Assembly (NCBI GenBank): GCA_018398805.1
Contig: JAGFBZ010001254.1
Coordinates: forward strand, 2,131,001 to 2,195,000
Direction of reading: 5' to 3'
Source of the DNA: Hirundichthys speculiger
Taxonomy: Eukaryota > Chordata > Actinopteri > Beloniformes > Exocoetidae
Length of the DNA stretch: 64,000 nt
Within the stretch, counting starts at the first letter, position 1. Every line of letters starts with the position of its first letter. Of the stretch, positions 57,557 through 64,000 are shown piece after piece. The notes under the pieces are model-generated. The model was not told the origin of the DNA. It searched no databases and saw only the letters and a list, made by a program, of their open reading frames with translations. Made by a program: the position numbers and the translations under genes.

Positions 57557-58900
57557 GTTGTTAATGTCATCATGTCTGTTCTATCAGCTCCAAAATCCTC
57601 CACTTAATCCATGTCTATTCCTCCACTGCTGCGTATATCTGCTCTACATGCATGACTCATGCACATTAGTGAGTGAAGGCAGCAAACAGTCACTGACATT
57701 GCTATAACAAAGGAGGAAGTCACAGATCAGTGAAAGAGACAGTGACTGAAAGAGACACCCTGACATATGCTGTCAAAATTCAAATGCAAATTCTCTTTAT
57801 GCTTCACCAAACAGGTATCTAAACCTTTGCAAAGACAAGCAAATGGAAAATAAATCCAATAATATGCAATTCGGTATACTTGATTACCTGAGAGATGTAA
57901 AAAATAAAATATTTTTTAAACAAATATATATATTTACTAGGAACACTAGCACTTTCTTCATGAAGATTTTTTTCTGCGGAAGTAATAACAGGAAGGAGAA
58001 TGGAAAAGTGTGGTCTTTAACTCCTATTGTTAATATTATTTTTTTGTTTTTTTTACAAAAGCCAAATAATATCATCCTCTTGTTCTTCTTTGTGTTTCTA
58101 CTATGAGATGTCAATAGGCTCCTTCTGGTTTTCTGAATAAAAGGATTCTTTCCCCATTCAGTCGATTGAATTTGTCAGGTTTTCCTCTTCCTGTAAATCT
58201 TCTCTTCTAATAAAATCTGTAAATGTGAAATCAAATTTTTATATCTTCCGGAGGTCTGCCACCACTGCCCTTTTTTCTGCACATACTAGGTACTATAATT
58301 ATTTAAAAGAGAAAATAAAATAAAATATTAGTGCATATACCTTTACATTTGAGAGATTCTGCTTGCTCTGAAATGTTCCTTTTATACCCAGTCATGTTAC
58401 TGACCTGTTGCCAGTTAACCTAAGTAGTTGTCAAACGCTCCTCCATTTGTTTTTAATTCGTGCAATTTATTTTTCCAGCCTTTTGTTGACTCTGTTCCAA
58501 TTTTTTTGGGAAATGTGTTTCTGCCTTCAAAATCAAAATGAGTTAATACTGTATAGTATTTTCCATGATATGGATATGTTATCTGATATGTTCTATTGTT
58601 CTATTATGTTACTTTGAATAAATACATTCTGATATAAATTCTGACCCCAATGTTATCCATTTATTTTATTACTTCAGTATTCTGGATGATTTTTACCCAG
58701 ACCAAGATAGTTTCAATCTAACATCCCTTACATTTAATCATTCCACCGTTATTAAAACAAGCGATCATGTGTGGCGTACCCTCTTCTGATGCTGAGCAAA
58801 GTTAATACTGAATCACAACAATTTTCCTTTATTTGTTTATTTAGAATAATGTGATATTTTATACTAATTTCTCATTTAGCCCTTTTAGTTTGTTTCAAGA
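57557..58900. other. Shared upstream region of tirap and srpra
   Basis: About 1.35 kb between the divergent genes. The half near tirap is AT-rich without clear motifs. A GATTTGCAAATC-type repeat sits at 58350-58640. No open frame is convincing. Confidence 0.55.
58350..58640 (-). repeat. GATTTGCAAATC-type repeat, upstream of srpra
   Basis: Contains 'gagagattctgcttgct', 'ttatacccagtcatgttact', 'gacctgttgccagttaacct' and 'ccagccttttgttgac', the standard text of this family in reverse orientation. Confidence 0.72.
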
Positions 58901-58903
58901 CAC

Positions 58904-58980
58904 TGCGCAAGCGCATAACTCAGAGAGGAACCGCTACCGGAAGTAAAAACGTCACTTCCTGCTGCAGCGTCTGACGTGTC
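58904..58980 (+). promoter_or_regulatory. srpra: srpra promoter motif cluster
   Basis: In 77 bases lie an NRF1-like TGCGCAAGCGCA (58904-58915), an ETS site ACCGGAAGTA (58936-58945), an ACGTCA half CRE (58949-58954), a second, inverted ETS site CACTTCCTGC (58953-58962) and TGACGTGT (58972-58979). This is the usual make-up of a TATA-less housekeeping promoter. The start codon is 194 bases further on. An acceptor-like 'tgtgttttatcag' at 59146-59158 may mean the leader is spliced. Confidence 0.6.
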
Positions 58981-59173
58981 TAAACAGTTTCCACAGCGGT
59001 TCTGGCTTCTACTCGTGGGATATTTATCATTCGTGGAATTATAATCTGGTGATAATATATTGTTTTTTTCTCAAGCAGACACAAATGCTTTTTTTTCACT
59101 GACGTAATAATTTTATTGCGTGTCCTCTGTTACACCTTTTATCGTTGTGTTTTATCAGATACGTGGTGTCAAG

Positions 59174-59296
59174 ATGCTGGATTTCTTCACCATCTTCAGT
59201 AAAGGGGGAATCGTGCTGTGGTGCTTTCAGGGAGCGGGGGTCACCGAGTCTTTCACTGGGCCAGTCAACGCTTTGATCCGCTCGGTGATCCTTCAG
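59174..59296 (+). other. srpra: srpra coding exon 1
   Basis: ATG in a good context (GTCAAGATGC), 41 codons, donor CTTCAG|GTGGGG. Encodes the opening strands and helix of the SRX domain. Confidence 0.92.
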
Positions 59297-62200
59297 GTGG
59301 GGTGTAGTTCAGTGTTTTTAGTACCGGCTGTCTCCGTTCACTAAACTCTTCTCATGGCCCAGAATGCTAACGCTAAGCTAGCGCTAACGGGTAAACAGCA
59401 GCTTGTTGCGTAATGCTGCTGAGCTGAAACTCACCGGCTCTGTTGTGATGTCGCCTCCGCTGCATCACAGTTTTCGAGTTTGTAGGTGCATAGACTGGTT
59501 GTTGTAAAAATGACGTCACTTTTAAGCTCTTGTTTGCATGTCAACATGTCTGTTTTCACAGGAGCGAAGTGGGAACAATTCATTTACCCACGAAGCACTG
59601 AGTCTGAAATACAAGCTCGACAATGAGTTTGAGCTGATCTTTGTGGTAAGTCTGAACAGCATAATGAAGAATTACCCTCAAGTACCACGTTACTGAGGAC
59701 CAGTCGTTGTCATTGTCACAGGTTTACCCACATAATAACAAAGTGTTTCTTTTTTTTTCTTCTTCTGTTTCCATCCAGGTGGGTTTTCAAAAAATCCTGA
59801 CCCTGACATATGTGGACAAGTTTATAGATGATGTTCAGCTCCATTTTAGGGATCGTTATAAGAATGAACTGGAACAAAAGGGGGCTTTGAAGCTTCTCAG
59901 CAACAGCTTTGAGTTTGAAGATGACTTCAATATGCTTCTTAGGTAAAGATGGCAAACTTAAATCAAAGCGGGAATGTTAAAGCTTGTACTTGCTCGAACA
60001 ACCCGAGGTCAGGACATTGTTTAAAATGTAAACAGATTGCAATGATTTCAAATCTCATAAAGCCATATTTTACTCTCAGCAGGACATAAAGAACATATCT
60101 CCATATTCAAATTGAGACATTTGACTTTTTCATGGAAAATATTGGCTCATTTTGATTTTGATAGCAGTTACACATCTCAAAACACTTGAGCTGGGACAAT
60201 AAAAACAAACAACCAAGTAATTGGTGCAACTCAAAAACAAATGGAGGAGCAATTGACAACTAATTAGGTTAATTGGCATTAGGTTGGTGCATGACTGGGA
60301 TTAAAAGGAGCATGTCCGTGAGGCAGAGCAGAGGGAAATGCCCAAAACATGCAGGGCAGTGGTACTTGAGGATCAGGATTGTGATTCACTGCATGACATC
60401 ACTGCATGAGCTCAGGGACACTTTCAGACATCACTGTCTGTGAACGCAGTTCATCATGCAATCTGCAAATGCAATTTAAAGCAGATTGTGTAAAGAAGAA
60501 GCCATATTTGAATACTATCCAGAAACACCGCCGTCTTCTCTGAGCCAAAGCTAGTCTAAAATGGTCTGAGGCAAAATAAACAATTGCGGTCAGATGCAGT
60601 CAAAATTTGAAAATTCTATTTGGAAACCATGGACGCTGTGTCCTACAGACTAAATTGAAGAGGGACCATCCAGCTTGTTATCAGAGGACACTTTAAAAGC
60701 CTGCATTTCTGATGGTATGGAGATGCATTGGTGCCTATGGCTTGGGCAGTTAAGAAGAAGAAGAAGAAGGCACTATTGAGCAGCTAGAATCCTGCATCAG
60801 ACAAGAATGGGACAACGTTCTTCTCCCAAAGCTGGTCTCCTCACTCATCAGATGTTTACATACAGTTGTTAAAAGAAGAGCGGATGCTACACGAGGGTAA
60901 ACATCACCCTGTTACAATTTGTTTTGAGATGTGTCACTGCCATCAAAGTCAAAATGAGCTTATATTTTCAATGAAATGGTAAAATGTCTAAGTTTAAACA
61001 TCTGATATGTTCTTTATGTTCTGTTGGGAATAAAACATTGGTTTATAGCAGCCATTCCCAAACGCGAAAAATCTCAGTGGCCCACCGAAACCTTTAATCA
61101 CAACTGTGATCAACATACAGGACTAGGGAACCTGTTCTGATATTAAAATAAGGGGTCAACAAATAAGGTGACACATGTCATATTAAGTTAAGATGACGGT
61201 AGAATAACACTTAACTGGTTTGTTTTGTTACGTCTTAATGTTTTTAAATCATGTCGTTAATATTTTACAGTAATTAAAAACATATTTTAAAAAGGTCAAT
61301 GATTTAAAACGTATTTGTTTAATTTTAATGACCTCTCACGGCCCACCTGCAGTACCGCGGCGGCCCACCAGGGGGCCGCGGCCCACACTTTGGGAATCAC
61401 TGGTTTATAGGATTTGCAAATCAATCAAAATGATTTGTCACACCCTATTCTCGTCCAAGAACTGCAAGAGCTGTTTTGGGACTTACATGGCCCTATTCTT
61501 TAAGCAGTCCATCTATCTTTTACCTCCCACTCATCCAAGTGCCAGTTGTTGTGGCGAGAGGCTGAACAGGGTATTCCAGACATTCTTATCTCTGCAATGA
61601 TTCCAAGTCCTCTTAATGTTTCCCGGGCAGTTGAAATTTGTGACCTCTCAAGTGAATTCTGCCTTTACGGTACATCCTTCTCATCTGATGGACCCTAAAA
61701 ATACATCTAAAGGAAGACACTCAGTGTGAATCCTACACAGGTGCCCCAAAACAGCTCCTTTACACGCAGAGGGAATCTAATATGAGATTGTCTGACTCCA
61801 GCCACCCTGAGGAAGAATCGGGTCTCACTTGGTTTTCTGGCCCAGAAAATAGTTATTGTGTCATTTGACACACTGAATGGATCATTCAAATAAAACCTAC
61901 TTTTCATTGTCTGTTTCTGTGGCAGTGGTGAAAGAACACAGCTGTTAGTTGCTCTTTCTTCCTTGGCAAAAATGATGATGTGTGTTAATGCCGGGCATAA
62001 AGAGGAATAATGTTTCACAAAGGCTCCTGTTTCAGTTTAGTTGCCGTTAGAGTTAGACTAACTTCAGTTATTGTCAGGAAACAATAACTTCTGTGCTGTT
62101 TCAAACATGTCCAGTCGTCATGTTTCACTGAACCGAACTTCTCTCTTTTTTTCCCTTTTTCTTCTGCCCATCAACTGTTTACCACAAGAGAGGCGGAGAA

Positions 62201-63684
62201 GAGCAGCAAAGCTCGAAGCCCCACTCTCATGCGGCCCTTTAATGAGTCTGAGAAATCAAAAAAAACTGTGAAGTCAATGATTGAGGTAAAGGGTGGGGAT
62301 AAAGGAAAGGAACAGGCTGGCAAGAAGAATAAAAATGCCAAAAAGGAGGGTAAGTTCTGTTCCTGGTGGCACTAAAACAGTCTGTTAAAATATGTTGTTT
62401 TTGATCTCGGATTAATATTTTTCAGCTCCTGCAGCTGAGCCTGCCAAAGGGGATCAAGGCAAGACCTCATCCTTTGGCCAGAAGATAGTTGAGAATGGTA
62501 GCCAGAGCTTGACTCGTGAGATGTTGGAAAAGAACAAAGAGGCATTCTTCCGCAAGCATAAGATGGGAGCCACTGAAAAACAGAGGTAATCCAGCTGATA
62601 CAGACATATTCATATACATAGAAAGAATGTAAAATCATCTGAGCCACTGAGATGGTTCTTAGTTCTTACTGGATTCTTATGATTTTTTTGTTTTGTTTTT
62701 TTTTGTTGCTCTGCTCACAGCAAGTCTCCAAAGCCTCAGAAGCCAAAGGGAGAAACAAAAACGCATTTGGGACAATGCTGGAAGCAGCGCTAAGGATCTT
62801 GACTACAGTAACAGGAACGGAGGCGGTTCTTCTGATGGTGGCGAAAAGATTCTGGAAGCACAATTTGATCTGGTGTGTTCACCTCCCCTTCCACCGCTGA
62901 AGAAGTTTCTAGATCCGAAAACACCTGCATCAGTCACATGAATGATGCTGGATTAAAGGTTCTTGGGTGTATTTTAGGGGATGCAGCCAAGCTCCATGAA
63001 GGGAGACCTGATGTCTGTCGACTACGAGTCCAGCGAGGAAGGGGACGTGGAGGAAGAGGAGGAGGAGGAAGAAGTGGTTGACAGGAAAACAAGTGGAGCA
63101 GGGTAAGAAAGTGTTTCTTTTGTTGTATGAAGTAAACTAATTTACTTCACAGATTCAGGTAAAAAGTTACTGGAAAAGAGAAGATGTAATTTCTCAGTCC
63201 CATGTGCTGATGCATTTACTGACCCCTGACAAATATCGATGGTCTGAGGCACATGACCAAAGTTTCAGTCGATTTATATTCCAGTCACATGGCGCACCTC
63301 TGATAATCAAGTTTCAAGTTCTACTGAAAAGAAGTACCCAGCTTTTTTTTTTTTTTTTTTTTTTTCTTTTATGTTTGTCTCAGCTCCAAAAAGGGTGGTG
63401 GTTTTGGGGGAATGTTTGGGATGCTGAAGGGCCTGGTGGGCTCCAAGAGCCTGTCTCAGGAGATCATGGAGCCAGTGCTGGAGAAGATGAAGGACCACCT
63501 CATCGGTATGATTTATCCCTTTGAGTCGCTGCCACAATTCTGCAGAGCTCTGCGTGTTCGTTGTCCTGCCAATCATTGCTGTATTTTAATTTCACAGCAA
63601 AGAATGTAGCAGCCGAAATTGCCTCTCAGCTGTGTGACTCTGTTGCCAAAAAACTGGAGGGCAAAGTTATGGGCACATTCACCA
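59174..63684 (+). CDS. srpra: Signal recognition particle receptor subunit alpha (3' partial)
   Basis: A peripheral ER-membrane GTPase that docks the SRP-ribosome complex, pairs with SRP54 and hands the nascent chain to the translocon; it is anchored through SRPRB. Exons: 59174-59296, 59562-59645, 59779-59942, 62189-62349, 62426-62585, 62725-62872, 62978-63102, 63384-63505, 63598-63684; 391 codons of about 640. Residues 1-~125 form the SRX (longin-like) domain: MLDFFTIFSKGGIVLW, KILTLTYVDKFIDD, FEDDFNMLLR. A long charged linker follows: KSMIEVKGGDKGKEQ, QKRIWDNAGSSAKDLDYS, and eight consecutive Glu in exon 7. Next is the SRP54-type N domain: GGMFGMLKGLVGSKSL, EKMKDHLIAKNVAAEIASQL, KLEGKVMGTF. 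The GTPase domain (G1-G5) is off the right edge. The start matches the known N-terminus exactly. Confidence 0.95.
59562..59645 (+). other. srpra: srpra coding exon 2
   Basis: 28 codons, phase 0 at both ends, between 'tgttttcacag' and TTTGTG|GTAAGT. Encodes ERSGNNSFTHEALSLKYKLD and FELIFV. Confidence 0.93.
59779..59942 (+). other. srpra: srpra coding exon 3
   Basis: 164 nt between 'tttccatccag' and CTTAG|GTAAAG. Ends the SRX domain. The AG of an arginine codon is carried to the next exon. Confidence 0.93.
59990..61440 (+). repeat. GATTTGCAAATC-type teleost repeat, longest copy
   Basis: It begins near 'caacccgaggtcaggacatt' and includes 'gagacatttgactttttcat', 'ttgagctgggacaata', 'ttaggttaattggcattagg', 'tccagaaacaccgccgtctt' and 'gggaataaaacattggttta', resuming after the MITE with 'ggatttgcaaatcaatcaaa'. 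This high-copy fish family is DNA-transposon derived; I do not commit to a name. Confidence 0.75.
61049..61402. mobile_element. hAT MITE, CAGCCATTCCC family, copy 3
   Basis: 354 bp with the exact duplication GTTTATAG (61041-61048 and 61403-61410) and ends CAGCCATTCCCAAACG and CACTTTGGGAATCACTG. The target was the conserved 'ttggtttat(g)ag' of the surrounding repeat. Same orientation as the copy at 8806. Confidence 0.9.
62189..62349 (+). other. srpra: srpra coding exon 4
   Basis: 161 nt after 'tttaccacaag', completing an Arg codon and giving REAEKSSKARSPTLMRPFNE; ends GAGG|GTAAGT. A GTAAAG inside the exon (at 62286) is not used, since the frame and homology continue through VKGGDKGKEQ. Confidence 0.88.
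62426..62585 (+). other. srpra: srpra coding exon 5
   Basis: 160 nt between 'tatttttcag' and CAGAG|GTAATC. Encodes a lysine-rich linker with EMLEKNKEAFFRKH, matching the mammalian SKEELIRRKREEFIQKH segment. Confidence 0.9.
62725..62872 (+). other. srpra: srpra coding exon 6
   Basis: 148 nt. The AG at 62723-62724 ('cagcaag') is chosen over the AG four bases upstream (62719-62720), because only it keeps the frame leading to REKQKRIWDNAGSSAKDLDY. Ends GATCTG|GTGTGT. Confidence 0.8.
62978..63102 (+). other. srpra: srpra coding exon 7 (acidic run)
   Basis: 125 nt between 'gtgtattttag' and GCAGG|GTAAGA. Encodes GMQPSSMKGDLMSVDYESSE followed by eight Glu, equivalent to the shorter acidic CSSSDDEGA region of mammals. 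Confidence 0.88.
63384..63505 (+). other. srpra: srpra coding exon 8 (start of N domain)
   Basis: 122 nt between 'tgtttgtctcag' and CATCG|GTATGA, preceded by a T23 tract at 63343-63365. Encodes GGMFGMLKGLVGSKSLSQEI, nearly identical to mammals. Confidence 0.95.
63598..63684 (+). other. srpra: srpra coding exon 9
   Basis: 87 nt between 'aatttcacag' and ACCA|GTAAGT. Encodes AKNVAAEIASQLCDSVAKKL and KVMGTF. No later exon is visible in the remaining 316 bases, so the GTPase domain continues beyond the window. Confidence 0.95.
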
Positions 63685-64000
63685 GTAAGTATCACAACAG
63701 TTAAACGTGAATAGATTTAAATAGGATATTCCCTCCACTTTCACTTGATGCATTTTTTTTGTTTTTCAAGTGAAATTTTAAATAAATGTTTGACATAAAC
63801 TAATAATTGATAATTGATGTTTGGAAACTGCTTGTTAAATTGTAGCTGTTTAATGAAACTAACCCAATTTATTTGTTGCCTTAGAGTTAACAGTAAAACT
63901 ACCTACAGCACAACTGTTTTCCTAGCTAATTTATGGTTTCTGCAACATGCGTGAGGCCCCTGTGAAGTAGATTTTGATTTTTGCACCAGTCTGCATGGGC

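Larger units (their letters stand above)
59943..62188. other. srpra: srpra intron 3
   Basis: 2.2 kb, the longest visible intron of the gene. It contains a GATTTGCAAATC-type repeat (59990-61440) split by a hAT MITE (61049-61402). From 61441 to 62150 there is degenerate sequence without a supported feature. Confidence 0.65.

Overview
The window is animal nuclear DNA, most likely from a ray-finned (percomorph) fish. Genes are split into short exons by GT/AG introns, and the DNA between them is packed with repeats typical of teleosts: hAT MITEs, Tc1/Tigger MITEs, RTE and L2/Rex1-like LINEs, BEL/Pao and tRNA-derived SINEs. There is no operon, CRISPR array or phage.

Three conserved genes were rebuilt exon by exon. 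(1) st3gal4, a Golgi beta-galactoside alpha-2,3-sialyltransferase, lies on the minus strand. Eight coding exons run from 15818 down to 3245 (260 residues), two candidate leader exons lie at 17616-17682 and about 33995-34460 (a CpG-rich promoter), and the last ~70 codons are off the left edge. (2) tirap (Mal), the TIR adaptor of Toll-like receptor signalling, lies on the minus strand and is complete: three coding exons, 57556 down to 54773, 228 residues. (3) srpra, the alpha subunit of the signal-recognition-particle receptor, lies on the plus strand. Nine coding exons run from 59174 to 63684 (391 codons), and the GTPase domain is off the right edge. tirap and srpra are divergent, separated by about 1.4 kb. 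The three genes are also neighbours on human 11q24, so this is an old linkage group; they do not work in one pathway.

Layout: 1-3244, region 3' of the last visible st3gal4 exon; 3.2-34.5 kb, st3gal4, with a THAP transposon relic (4.6-6.2 kb), several hAT and Tigger elements, and in its large first intron a nested stack of elements (19.1-25.6 kb); 34.5-39.6 kb, intergenic; 39.6-46.4 kb, a decayed minus-strand BEL/Pao element with both LTRs, invaded by a LINE and a Tigger MITE; 46.4-54.7 kb, intergenic with SINE, Tc1 and pogo-like relics; 54.7-57.6 kb, tirap; 57.6-58.9 kb, shared upstream region; 58.9-64 kb, srpra.

I see no convincing new functional system. The best leads are the tirap BB loop lacking the usual proline, upstream ORFs in the tirap and st3gal4 leaders, a 28-base G run just upstream of an st3gal4 splice acceptor, a THAP transposon carrying a promoter-like cluster, and a series of hAT insertions whose boundaries are proved by exact 8-bp target duplications. 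Exon limits come from reading frame, splice consensus and recalled family sequences; no alignment was run.
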